Positions 7,005 to 16,409 of a DNA stretch of 59,219 bases are shown piece by piece. Both the position numbers and the translations under genes were made by a program. Source of the stretch: JANMDR01 sp043760555 (GTDB lineage Bacteria > Pseudomonadota > Gammaproteobacteria > Burkholderiales > Usitatibacteraceae); assembly GCA_043760555.1 (NCBI GenBank), contig JAYUOW010000318.1, positions 1 through 59,219 of the forward strand, given 5' to 3'. The notes under the pieces were generated by a model. That model searched no databases and was not told the DNA's origin. It saw only the letters and a list, made by a program, of their open reading frames with translations. Numbering within the stretch: the stretch's first letter is position 1; each line of letters begins with the position of its first letter.

Positions 7005-8831
7005 ATGAAAACTAAGCTAACCACGATCACGCGCAATAAAAAAGGTGAAGCCACCTTAACGATGCAGGAAGTGTCGGCCGAAACCCTGCGCATCGGGCGG
7101 GGTGCGGACTGCAAGCTATTTTTGCAGGATGCCCGTGTTTCGCTGTTCCACGCCGAAATTATGTGCAATTTTGGCCACCCAAGCTATATTGAAGCGCGCG
7201 GTGGGGCCATCAGTGTGGATGGAAAAAGCACCAGTGCGACAACCATAGCAGTTGGCCAAAAAATACTGCTTGGCCCGTTTGAACTTATTGTTTTGCCCGA
7301 CGAAAACAATATTGATATCGCGCTGAGCGTTGAGCTAATTGATCCCCTATCTGACGATATAGAGGCCGTGCAAAGCCGCGTAAAAGCTGGGCTTTCGAGC
7401 ACATGGCTATCAAAACGCGCATTTAGCTGGATTGCCGCTGTTGCAGTTTTGTTGGCGTTTTTGGCGTGGCCCGTGTGGCATGCGCTGGAGCGCGAAAAAA
7501 TGGTGATGGGCAAATCACCAAACACCGGCATGATTAAAACGGGTGCAGCAAAACCGATGGTGCATCCCGATGCATCTTGGGATGTGGGCCCCTTAAGTAG
7601 CGCGCACACAAGCTTTGGCAGCAACTGCGGTGCGTGCCATCAACTGCCATTTAGGCAAGTGCAAAACAAAGCGTGCGAGGATTGCCACCAAAAAATCGGC
7701 TGGCACTTTGCGCTAGATACTCCCCAAGCTAAAAAAGTACATAACGCTGTTTTTAGCGAAGCCTATTGCGGCGATTGCCATCGCGACCACAAAGGCCCGA
7801 TGGGCTTAATACGCGGCGATTCCAAGCTTTGTACCGACTGCCATGCCAACCTAAAAACCTCGCACCCACAAACTGGCGTGATGGACGTGGCTGATTTTGG
7901 TAAAGATCACCCACCGTTTAAGGTGTCGATGTTGATACGCAATGCGAAGCCCAGCACTAAAGCGGGTGAGCCCAATGTGCATATTGAACGGATTACCCAA
8001 ACTGACAAAACCCGCTATGTAGAATCATCTGGCTTAAAGTTTCCACATGATGTGCATGTGACGACCAAAGGCGTGCGTAGCCCCGCCGGACGCGTACAAA
8101 TGGAGTGTAAAAATTGCCATGAAGCCGATGAAACCGGCACGCGCTTTAAACCCACCACCATGGCGGCACACTGCCAGTCGTGTCACTCATTGGAGTTTGA
8201 ACCCGAAGTAAGCTCGCGCCAAGTGCCGCACGGCAAAATTGCTGATGTGATGGCTACCGTGCGCGAACATTATGGCTTGGCAGCCCTTGGTCCAGATGCC
8301 GTAAACAACGTACCCGCTGCGTTTAATGCAGTGGAGCAACAGCGCAGCAATGCGGGCGCCGCTGCAGCCGAGCCACTGCGTAGTTTGGCGTGGGCGAATA
8401 ATAAAGCGACAAAAATTACCAAAGAAATTTTTGAAGTGCGCCTGTGTTTTACCTGCCATGAAATAACCAAAACAAAAGACGCAACGGCCGGAGCACCGTG
8501 GCAGATTACGCCAATTGTAGTTACCCAACATTGGCTGCCAAAGTCGCGCTTCCCGCATACGGCGCACAGCACGCAAAAATGCAGCAGCTGTCACGAGGTA
8601 GAAAAATCAAAATTAAGCACCGAGATTTCTATCCCGAAAATTGAAAATTGCCGTGAATGCCACAGCGGCACTGTGGTTACTAAAGACAAAGCGCCGGGCA
8701 CTTGTGAAACCTGCCACGGCTTTCACACTGGCAGCCCAAGGTCGGGTGTGCCGCCGATTTTGCCGGGTACAAATCACCCGGCGCGTTTGCTGAAAGTGGG
8801 CAGTGACATCGTGCCAGCAAAAACAAAATGA
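7005..8831 (+). CDS. FHA domain - transmembrane - decaheme cytochrome c fusion
   Basis: 608 residues in three parts. Residues 1-~105 form a forkhead-associated domain: GR at 31-32, SLFH at 46-49, then VDGKSTSATTIAVGQKILLG. Residues ~139-158 are a single membrane span (RAFSWIAAVAVLLAFLAW). From ~200 on there are ten CxxCH heme motifs: CGACH, CEDCH, CGDCH, CTDCH, CKNCH, CQSCH, CFTCH, CSSCH, CRECH, CETCH. The expected topology is cytosolic FHA and periplasmic hemes. FHA domains bind phosphothreonine peptides, so the protein could couple a cytosolic phosphorylation state to periplasmic electron flow. That is inference; the SxxH motif lacks the usual Arg after Ser. Its stop overlaps the next start (ATGA). 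Confidence 0.85.
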   Translation: MKTKLTTITRNKKGEATLTMQEVSAETLRIGRGADCKLFLQDARVSLFHAEIMCNFGHPSYIEARGGAISVDGKSTSATTIAVGQKILLGPFELIVLPDENNIDIALSVELIDPLSDDIEAVQSRVKAGLSSTWLSKRAFSWIAAVAVLLAFLAWPVWHALEREKMVMGKSPNTGMIKTGAAKPMVHPDASWDVGPLSSAHTSFGSNCGACHQLPFRQVQNKACEDCHQKIGWHFALDTPQAKKVHNAVFSEAYCGDCHRDHKGPMGLIRGDSKLCTDCHANLKTSHPQTGVMDVADFGKDHPPFKVSMLIRNAKPSTKAGEPNVHIERITQTDKTRYVESSGLKFPHDVHVTTKGVRSPAGRVQMECKNCHEADETGTRFKPTTMAAHCQSCHSLEFEPEVSSRQVPHGKIADVMATVREHYGLAALGPDAVNNVPAAFNAVEQQRSNAGAAAAEPLRSLAWANNKATKITKEIFEVRLCFTCHEITKTKDATAGAPWQITPIVVTQHWLPKSRFPHTAHSTQKCSSCHEVEKSKLSTEISIPKIENCRECHSGTVVTKDKAPGTCETCHGFHTGSPRSGVPPILPGTNHPARLLKVGSDIVPAKTK

Positions 8832-10822
8832 GCAAAATCATCAATCTTAATACCCTGAAGACGCCCTATTTTAGGGCATCTTCAGGCACTTATTTACTAC
8901 GTTTTGGCGCGGCAGTGGCGCTTGCGCTTGGTTTTAGTGGTTTGGGTGGCTGCAGTGGCGGCGGCGATTCTGGATCACCGGCGGCGGCACCATTAAGCCC
9001 TGCAGCGATCGCCACAGATTTTTTAACCGTTGAAGACGTACAGCGCATCGTGGCCCAAGGCGCGGCGGAGGCCACCGCCCGCAAACAACCCGCCACCATT
9101 GCCGTGGTGGATCGCGTAGGCAATGTGTTGGCGGTGTTTCGCATGACGGGTGCAGCGAACACCTTTAAAATCACCAGCAAGCAACCTAATAGCGACACCA
9201 ACAATAACGGTACGGCACGCATTGATGGCGGGCTTGAGAATATCGACATCCTGCCCGACACCTTTGCAGCGATTACCAAAGCCATAACCGGTGCGTATTT
9301 ATCGTCGAACGGCAATGCGTTTTCGAGCCGGACGGCAAGCCAAATTGTGCAAGAAAATTTTAACCCGCGCGAAGCCAATCAGCCCGCCGGCCCGCTTTAC
9401 GGCGTGCAGTTTTCGCAGCTCTCATGTTCTGATTTAATGCGTCGGGCTGAACACGGCACTATCGGCCCGAAACGCTCGCCGTTAGGGCTTTCAGCTGATC
9501 CGGGCGGATTGCCCTTGTATAAAAATAATCGACTGGTGGGCGGGGTGGGCATCATCGCTGATGCCACTTATGGCTTGGATGCCGACATCAGCGACTTCGA
9601 TCAAAATGCCGATGAAGTTATTGCAGTGGCAGCAGGATTGGGCTTCACAGCACCGGATGATATTCGCGGCAATCGCATCGCCGTTGACGGCCGCACCTTG
9701 CGTTATGTGGATTCTGAATCCGTACAAACTAGCGCGCCTGCAACAACTACATTTGCTAACTTATTTGCCAACTTAAGTGGTGCCAGCGTAGTGGTGGGCG
9801 GCTATTTTGATGGCGTCGTGCGGGCGGGTACGGCGTTTGGCTCCGCCGCGTCTGGCTATCAAGCGGACACCAGCACTTTTGCCGCACTTAACGGCTTTGT
9901 ATTATTGGACAGCGATGGCAAAAATCGCTATCCGGTAATAGCGGGTAGCGATGGCTTTTTAAAGTCGCCAGAAGTAAGCACAATCGCCCAAGAAGCCCTA
10001 AAAATAGCCAACCGCGCCCGTGCGCAAATTCGCCGCCCGCTCGGTTCTGCAGCGCAGGTCACCATCACCGTGGTAGACACCCTTGGCAACGCACTGGTGC
10101 TAGTGCGCACGCCGGACGCACCCGTGTTTGGCACGGATGTAGCGCTACAAAAAGCCCGCACGGCCTTGGCGTTTTCCCACCCCACGTTTGCGGCTGAATT
10201 GGCGGGGCTGCCAAGCTTTACCTACCTTGGCGTAGGCGGCGCCACCGTACCGGCGTTTAGAAGCTTTAATGAATATGTAGTAAGCAGCCGCAGCTTTTTT
10301 AATGACCCCACCATGCTCGGCAACGGCATCGCCTTCTCAAGCCGTGCGCTAGGCAATGTATCGCGCCCATTTTTTCCTGAAGGCATTCAAAGTGCTGAAG
10401 CCGGGCCCTTTAGTACGCCTTATAAAAACTGGAGTCCCTTCCACTTAGGCTTGCAGCTTGACTTAAATTACAGCGCGATTGTGGCAGCAGCCACGGGATC
10501 ACCGAAGTTTGATTGCACCGGTTTAACACGTGCTAAAAACGGAATACAGATATTTGCAGGAGCCGTGCCAATCTATCGCAACGCGCAGTTGGTGGGCGCG
10601 ATTGGCATATCGGGCGATGGCATCGACCAAGATGATATGGTCGCATTTTTAGGCTTGAGCAATGCTGGAAAAGCCCTAAATACGGGCATCGGCAACGCCC
10701 CTAAAGCCATCCGCGCTGACAACTTAGTGCCGCGCGGCGAAGGCACCCGCCTGCGCTACGTTAATTGTCCGGTCGCACCGTTTAATGATTCGGCGGAACA
10801 AAATCCGTGTGAGGGCATATGA
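8828..10822 (+). CDS. Lipoprotein with two GlcG/HbpS-like domains
   Basis: 664 residues. A lipobox-like SGLGGC places lipidation at C42 after a hydrophobic segment (FGAAVALALGFSGLG). Two related GlcG/HbpS (DUF336) modules follow: the first starts at ~65 (TVEDVQRIVAQGAAEATARKQ, ATIAVVDRVGNVLAVFRM), the second at ~385 (STIAQEALKIANRARAQIRR, VTITVVDTLGNALVLVRT). Each ends with a glycine-rich LVGGVGIIADA or LVGAIGISGDG segment, the family's signature. HbpS-type domains bind heme or act as redox-linked accessory domains; here, inside a cytochrome operon, heme handling or structural support is plausible. The N-terminus (residues ~10-20) is encoded by a palindromic repeat. Overlaps both neighbours by 4 bases. 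Confidence 0.8.
   Translation: MSKIINLNTLKTPYFRASSGTYLLRFGAAVALALGFSGLGGCSGGGDSGSPAAAPLSPAAIATDFLTVEDVQRIVAQGAAEATARKQPATIAVVDRVGNVLAVFRMTGAANTFKITSKQPNSDTNNNGTARIDGGLENIDILPDTFAAITKAITGAYLSSNGNAFSSRTASQIVQENFNPREANQPAGPLYGVQFSQLSCSDLMRRAEHGTIGPKRSPLGLSADPGGLPLYKNNRLVGGVGIIADATYGLDADISDFDQNADEVIAVAAGLGFTAPDDIRGNRIAVDGRTLRYVDSESVQTSAPATTTFANLFANLSGASVVVGGYFDGVVRAGTAFGSAASGYQADTSTFAALNGFVLLDSDGKNRYPVIAGSDGFLKSPEVSTIAQEALKIANRARAQIRRPLGSAAQVTITVVDTLGNALVLVRTPDAPVFGTDVALQKARTALAFSHPTFAAELAGLPSFTYLGVGGATVPAFRSFNEYVVSSRSFFNDPTMLGNGIAFSSRALGNVSRPFFPEGIQSAEAGPFSTPYKNWSPFHLGLQLDLNYSAIVAAATGSPKFDCTGLTRAKNGIQIFAGAVPIYRNAQLVGAIGISGDGIDQDDMVAFLGLSNAGKALNTGIGNAPKAIRADNLVPRGEGTRLRYVNCPVAPFNDSAEQNPCEGI
8854..8886. 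repeat. Palindromic repeat family A, copy 3, inside a coding region
   Basis: CCTGAAGAcGCCC - TATTTTA - GGGCaTCTTCAGG lies within the N-terminal codons of the GlcG/HbpS lipoprotein and is translated in frame as roughly LKTPYFRASSG, just before the signal-peptide core. The insertion keeps the frame open. Confidence 0.85.
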
Positions 10823-12609
10823 GAAAAATGCCCTTCACAAAGCCAATTTTAAAAGTAATGGTGTTGGCCTTGCTGGGCGTGTCACTTTCAAGCAATTATG
10901 CGCAAACGGCAGCCACCACTAGCGACGAAGTAGAGCGCGAGCGCCCACAAAGCACACCGCTAAAATACGAATTGCCGCCGATTGATCCCAAACAAGTTTC
11001 GCCGCCTTCACCTTTACTCCCGCGTGAGCTTGTTTCTGTACCGGACCGTTGGCGTATTGTTGAGAGCTTGGGGGTTAAATTTCCTTGGTACGATCCGTAT
11101 AACCAAAACGTCTACAAAGGCGATAAGCCCTACGAGCCGTTTGCCAAATGGGGCAACGATTGGTTCTTGGCACTGTCTGCCATCTCAGATTCGCTAATTG
11201 AAGCGCGTCGCCTGCCAACGCCCGTCGGTGCGCAGTCTACAGCCAGTGCCGATGCCAATGATGTGTTCGGCAGGCCACGGCAAACTGGGCTGGTGCAAAC
11301 GCTTATTTTTTCAGTCGGCGTGACCAAAGGCAACACCACTTTCAAGCCGCCAGATTATGAATTTCGCTTTGTACCTGCTATTCAAATCAACCACGCGCGC
11401 ACCAATGAAGTACGCGCGGTGCGGGTGGATCCACGCGAAGGCGTTAACCGCACCGATTCGCATGTGGGCATTCAAGAAGCGTTTGCGGATGTGCATTTGC
11501 GCAACGTATCGGAACGCTATGATTTTGATTCGCTACGTGTAGGCATCCAGCCTTTTACATCGGATTTTCGCGGCTTTCTATATCAAGATGTGCCGATTGG
11601 TGTGCGTCTGTTTGGCACCCGCGATAATAATAAATTTCAGTACAACTTAGCCTATTTTCGACGCATCGAAAAAGACACCAACTCCGGGCTTAACGACATT
11701 AACCAAACCCTGCGGCGCGATCACATATTGGCTGCAAACGTCTATAAACAGGACTTCCCCGTGCTTGGGCACACCACGCAGGCCACCATTATCCACAACA
11801 TCAATCGCGAGTCTAGCCGCGACTATTACGATAGAAATGGTGCCTTAATTCGCCCTGCGGTTTTGGGTGATGTGCGTGGGCATAACTATCGCGTAACCTA
11901 CCTTGGGCTAAACGGCGATGGGCATTTTGGCAAGTGGAATTTAACGTCCTCATTGTATGCAGCCCTTGGCCGAGATAATCGCAATCCGCTATCGCAACAG
12001 CCGCAAACCATTCGTGCGGGCATGGCAGCGGCTGAACTTTCGCGGGATTTTTCTTGGTTACGGGTGCGTGGCAGTGCCTTGGTGGCGTCGGGGGATAAAA
12101 ACCCTTTCGATAAAGTTGCAACCGGCTTTGATGCAATTTTTGAAAACCCGCAATTTGCGGGTGCTGACACCAGCTTTTTTATTCGTCAAGCCGTGCCTTT
12201 AATTGGCGGCGGTGGCGTAGCACTTTCAGGGCGCAACGGTATTTTGCCGTCGCTGCGCTCATCAAAAGATCAAGGCCAATCTAATTTCGTCAACCCTGGC
12301 TTAACGCTGTTGGGCGTGGGAGCGGACGCCGACCTAACCCCGCAAGTACGGGTGCTGGCCAATGTTTCAAAATTGCAGTTTGTAAATACCACCGTGTTGG
12401 GTGTGCTTCGTAACCAAACCCCGCCATCAAAAGACCTAGGGGTGGATGTTTCAGTGGGCGCGCAATATCGGCCATTTATGTCGCAGAACCTTGTATTTAA
12501 TGCTTCTGCATCGGCTTTGTTGCCGGGCAAAGGGCTAAAACAGCTATATGACGAAGGTAAACGCGGGGCGCAGTATTCGGTTTTATTAAATCTCGTGCTT
12601 ACCTACTAA
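10819..12609 (+). CDS. Outer-membrane beta-barrel of the cytochrome conduit
   Basis: 596 residues with a signal peptide (VMVLALLGVSLSSNYAQ). The mature part alternates short amphipathic strands (FALYLLF-type shadows excluded): YEFRFVPAIQINHA, SLRVGIQPFTSDFRGF, NKFQYNLAYFRRI, TQATIIHNINRE, WNLTSSLYAAL, VRVLANVSKLQFV. It ends in an aromatic beta-strand (YSVLLNLVLTY), as expected for a BamA-targeted barrel. No heme motifs. In porin-cytochrome conduits (MtrAB, PioAB, Omb-Oma-Omc types) a barrel holds a multiheme protein across the outer membrane. This sequence does not obviously belong to the MtrB or PioB families, so the role is inferred from context and strand pattern. ATGA overlap with the gene before it. 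Confidence 0.7.
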   Translation: MRKMPFTKPILKVMVLALLGVSLSSNYAQTAATTSDEVERERPQSTPLKYELPPIDPKQVSPPSPLLPRELVSVPDRWRIVESLGVKFPWYDPYNQNVYKGDKPYEPFAKWGNDWFLALSAISDSLIEARRLPTPVGAQSTASADANDVFGRPRQTGLVQTLIFSVGVTKGNTTFKPPDYEFRFVPAIQINHARTNEVRAVRVDPREGVNRTDSHVGIQEAFADVHLRNVSERYDFDSLRVGIQPFTSDFRGFLYQDVPIGVRLFGTRDNNKFQYNLAYFRRIEKDTNSGLNDINQTLRRDHILAANVYKQDFPVLGHTTQATIIHNINRESSRDYYDRNGALIRPAVLGDVRGHNYRVTYLGLNGDGHFGKWNLTSSLYAALGRDNRNPLSQQPQTIRAGMAAAELSRDFSWLRVRGSALVASGDKNPFDKVATGFDAIFENPQFAGADTSFFIRQAVPLIGGGGVALSGRNGILPSLRSSKDQGQSNFVNPGLTLLGVGADADLTPQVRVLANVSKLQFVNTTVLGVLRNQTPPSKDLGVDVSVGAQYRPFMSQNLVFNASASALLPGKGLKQLYDEGKRGAQYSVLLNLVLTY

Positions 12610-12626
12610 GTTACCTTCTAAGGCTT

Positions 12627-15600
12627 ATGATGCGTGCATTTTTAACTCTTATTTTTTGTGTTCCATTTTTAAGTCTAGGCATTGCTTTTTCTGTTGCCAA
12701 TGCAGGCGCGCCGACTAAAGATAGCCAACAAAAATCAACCCACACCAAACATCCCGCTGCCCCTGAACGCCAAACCCAGAAGGATGCTGATTTAAAGTCC
12801 ACCGGCTGCGTTAGCTGCCACACCAGTACCGACAAACACACTATGCACGCCAACCCAGCAGTCGTATTGGGCTGCACCGATTGCCACGGCGGCGATGTGG
12901 CGGTAGTGAAGCCAAAAGACGCGATCTACAAGGGCAAAGATGATGCCCAATACAGTGCCGCTATGCATCGCGCGCATGTGAGCCCCACGTATCCGAAGGC
13001 GTGGAACTATCCCGCGTCGGCAAACCCAGAAAGCAGCTACACCCTGTTGAACCGCGAAAATAAAGACTTTGTACGATTCATCAACCCCGGTGATTTGCGC
13101 GTTGCACGTGAAGCTTGCGGTGCGTGTCACTTAGAAACGGTACAAGCGGTAGAGCGCAGCCTAATGTCTACCAGCGCCATGTTGTGGGGGGGCGCATCTT
13201 ACAACAATGGAATTTTGCCGTACAAGCGTTATATTTTGGGCGAGTCCTACACCGCAGATGGCGTGGGTGCGAAAATTAAAAACCCGGTGCCGGTTAACGA
13301 ACACATGATAAAAATGGGCATTTTGCCTGAGCTAACCGCCCTGCCCGCGTGGGAAACCGTGCCGCCGGGTGATGTGTTCCGCGTGTTTGAACGGGGTGGA
13401 AAGGTAATTAATTCGGGCTTCCCTGAAATTGGCCTGCCCAACAGCACGGGTGTTTTACAGAAGCTTGATGAGCCGGGCCGCCCTGATATTAAGCAATCAA
13501 ACCGAGGACCGGGCACTGGTCAACGTATCGCTGTGCCGGTGCTAAACATCGCTAAAACGCGTTTAAATGATCCGCACCTGTGGTTCCTTGGCACCAACGA
13601 TCAGCCGGGTGATTATCGCTCATCTGGCTGCACCGCTTGCCACACAATTTACGCCAATGATCGCGACCCAAAGCGGGCAGGGTTTTACGGCAAATTTGGC
13701 AACGAAGGTAAATCAATCAGCGTTGATCCAACCATTCCAAAAAATGAATCCGGCCATCCGCTAAAGCATGAATTTACCCGTGCGATTCCGTCATCGCAAT
13801 GCATGGTGTGCCATATGCATCAGCCGAATATTTTTGTAAATAGTTTCTACGGCACCACCATGTGGGATTACGAGTCCGATGCGCCATCCATGTGGCCGAA
13901 ACAGCAAAAATATCCAACCGATGCGGAAGCCACAAAAATACTCAAGCGTAACCCGGAGGAGGCCGCAATACGGGGCTTATGGGGCGATGCGAACTTCTCG
14001 AAAAAAGTTTCTGAGCTTAATCCAACCTTAAAGGATGGCCAGTTTGCGGACTACCATGGCCACGGTTGGAACTTCCGCTACGTGTACAAGCGCGATCGCA
14101 AAGGCACCTTGCTCGATAAGGAAAGCAAACCTGTTGCTGACACGGATCCAGAAAAATTCAAAAAGGCCGTGCATTTAACGTCAATCCATTTAGATGTGGG
14201 CATGCAATGCGTTGACTGCCATTTTGTACAAGACGCGCACGGCAATGGCCATATTTATGGCGAGGTTGCCGCAGCGGTAGAAATTGATTGCGCCGATTGC
14301 CACGGCACCGCCAATAAGCTGCCCACGCTGCGCACCAGCGGACCTGCGGCCAAACCGGGCGGACGTGACCTGCTCACCTTGCGCACGCAAGATGGTCGCA
14401 AACGCTTTGAATGGAAGGAAGATAAGCTGTATCAACGCTCAGCGCTTGACCCAAAACTAGAATGGGAAATGAGCTTGGTTAAAAACAGCGTGACCGAAGG
14501 CCACCCGAAATACAATGAAAAAGCCGCGCGCGCAAAGCTAATGCACAATGGATCCGCAGGCCAGGACGGCAAATGGGGCATAAACCAAAATGCGGCCAAC
14601 GGTAATTCAGACTACGCCCACAACGAAGACAAAATGACCTGTTATTCCTGCCATCTGTCATGGACCACATCCTGCGGCGGCTGCCACTTACCCATTCAAG
14701 CCAATGCCAAAACCGATCGCCTGCATTACGAAGGCGGCGAGACGCGCAACTTTGCTACTTACAACCCGCAAGTTGCACGCGACGATATGTTTCAACTTGG
14801 TCGGCATGGCACGGTAAAAGGCTCGCGCATTACGCCTGTGCGCTCAAGCTCGGCGCTGGTATTAAGTTCGACCAATGCAAACCGCGAAAAAATTTATATT
14901 CAACAACCGCCAATTGCCGCAAGTGGTTTTTCATCACAAGCCTTCGCGCCCCACTATCCACACACCGAGCGCAAAACCGAGACCAAAACTTGCAGCGATT
15001 GCCATTTGAGTAGCGCCAACGATAACAACGCCATCATGGCGCAGCTACTTTTGCAAGGCACTAATTTTGTTAATTTCATCGGTTACAACGCGTGGGTGGG
15101 CAGTGCTAAAAGCATAGAAGCAGTGCAAGTAACCGAATGGGATGAGCCGCAATCTGTAATCGGTAGCTACTTACAAAAATATGCGTATCCCGATTATTTT
15201 AGCGCGCATCAAAAACGCAAAATGGAATTACCCGAGGCGCACGACCACACAACGGGCGGTGCTGCACGCTGCTTGCAACTACGCGGCGAATATTTATTTG
15301 TTGCTGAGGGTGCGGGCGGATTTAGGGTTTACGACGTGGCCAATATCGCCAACAAAGGCGTGTCGCAACGCATTATCACCGCCCCATTTTCACCCCTTGG
15401 TCAGAACGCACACATCGCCAGCAAAAACGCCACGTGCATGGCACTGCCGACTAATCAGCCCATCGCACCAGAACGCAACACCGGCGATTTAATGCGCATC
15501 ACCAACGAAGAGCAACCCTTCCACCCGATGTATCACTACGCATTTATCACCGATGCGGTGGAAGGCTTAATCGTAACGAATGTAGACACCTTTGCCGATG

Positions 15601-16409
15601 GCGAACCGCGCAATAACTTCCTCAAGCGCAGCGTTACGTGGAACGAAAATGGCGTGCTGAACGGTGCCCGTCACATCACTTTAGGCGGCCACTATGCCTA
15701 CATCGCAACCGATGCAGGTTTAGTGATACTCAACATCAATGATCCGCTAAAGCCCCGTATTTCGGCTACCTTGGCACTATCGGACATGCGCGCCAGCGCC
15801 TTGCAGTTCCGCTACTTATTCGTTGCCACAGCCATTGGCTTGCAAACCATAGACGTTACCGCGCCTGACAAACCCAAACTCGTTGAGACGGCCAACATCG
15901 CGCTCGCCGACGCACGCGGCGTGTATGTGGCGCGCACCTACGCGTATGTGGCTGCGGGTAAAGATGGCTTAGTGATCGTAGATGTTGAAAACCCGACCAC
16001 ACCAAAAATAAGCACCCACTTCACCGCTGATGGCACGCTAAACGACGCGCAGGGCGTGGTGATAGGTTCCACCAACGCGTCATTATTTGCGTATGTGGCA
16101 GATGGCGAAAACGGCTTAAAAGTAGTGCAGCTCACTAGCCCAGATTCGCAACCAAAATTTTACGGATTTTCACCCGAACCCAAGCCACAACTTATTGCGT
16201 GGCGCAAAACCAAATCAGCGGCATTAGGCGTTGCCAAGGGGCTGGATCGAGATCGCGCGGTAGACGAAACCGGTGGGCAAATTGCAGTGTTTGGACGTAT
16301 CGGGTCAAGGCCGTTTAACGCCGCCGAAATGGCGAAGTTCTATAAAAATCCAGATGGATCTCTGTGGACAGTGTCGGATGAAATTAAAAAAGTAGGAGTG
16401 CCAAAATGA
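12627..16409 (+). CDS. Decaheme cytochrome c with C-terminal LVIVD beta-propeller
   Basis: 1260 residues with a signal peptide (ending near SVANAGA). Ten CxxCH motifs are spread over residues ~55-800: CVSCH, CTDCH, CGACH, CTACH, CMVCH, CVDCH, CADCH, CYSCH, CGGCH, CSDCH. From ~870 onwards come LVIVD-type repeats: YLFVAEGAGGFRVYDVAN, YAYIATDAGLVILNINDP, YLFVATAIGLQTIDVTAP, YAYVAAGKDGLVIVDVEN, FAYVADGENGLKVVQLTS, a predicted propeller. Multiheme c proteins carry electrons across the periplasm or cell surface; the propeller may bind a partner or substrate. CTAAGGCTT precedes ATG at 12627; ATG at 12630 is an alternative. The stop overlaps the next gene's start. Confidence 0.9.
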   Translation: MMRAFLTLIFCVPFLSLGIAFSVANAGAPTKDSQQKSTHTKHPAAPERQTQKDADLKSTGCVSCHTSTDKHTMHANPAVVLGCTDCHGGDVAVVKPKDAIYKGKDDAQYSAAMHRAHVSPTYPKAWNYPASANPESSYTLLNRENKDFVRFINPGDLRVAREACGACHLETVQAVERSLMSTSAMLWGGASYNNGILPYKRYILGESYTADGVGAKIKNPVPVNEHMIKMGILPELTALPAWETVPPGDVFRVFERGGKVINSGFPEIGLPNSTGVLQKLDEPGRPDIKQSNRGPGTGQRIAVPVLNIAKTRLNDPHLWFLGTNDQPGDYRSSGCTACHTIYANDRDPKRAGFYGKFGNEGKSISVDPTIPKNESGHPLKHEFTRAIPSSQCMVCHMHQPNIFVNSFYGTTMWDYESDAPSMWPKQQKYPTDAEATKILKRNPEEAAIRGLWGDANFSKKVSELNPTLKDGQFADYHGHGWNFRYVYKRDRKGTLLDKESKPVADTDPEKFKKAVHLTSIHLDVGMQCVDCHFVQDAHGNGHIYGEVAAAVEIDCADCHGTANKLPTLRTSGPAAKPGGRDLLTLRTQDGRKRFEWKEDKLYQRSALDPKLEWEMSLVKNSVTEGHPKYNEKAARAKLMHNGSAGQDGKWGINQNAANGNSDYAHNEDKMTCYSCHLSWTTSCGGCHLPIQANAKTDRLHYEGGETRNFATYNPQVARDDMFQLGRHGTVKGSRITPVRSSSALVLSSTNANREKIYIQQPPIAASGFSSQAFAPHYPHTERKTETKTCSDCHLSSANDNNAIMAQLLLQGTNFVNFIGYNAWVGSAKSIEAVQVTEWDEPQSVIGSYLQKYAYPDYFSAHQKRKMELPEAHDHTTGGAARCLQLRGEYLFVAEGAGGFRVYDVANIANKGVSQRIITAPFSPLGQNAHIASKNATCMALPTNQPIAPERNTGDLMRITNEEQPFHPMYHYAFITDAVEGLIVTNVDTFADGEPRNNFLKRSVTWNENGVLNGARHITLGGHYAYIATDAGLVILNINDPLKPRISATLALSDMRASALQFRYLFVATAIGLQTIDVTAPDKPKLVETANIALADARGVYVARTYAYVAAGKDGLVIVDVENPTTPKISTHFTADGTLNDAQGVVIGSTNASLFAYVADGENGLKVVQLTSPDSQPKFYGFSPEPKPQLIAWRKTKSAALGVAKGLDRDRAVDETGGQIAVFGRIGSRPFNAAEMAKFYKNPDGSLWTVSDEIKKVGVPK

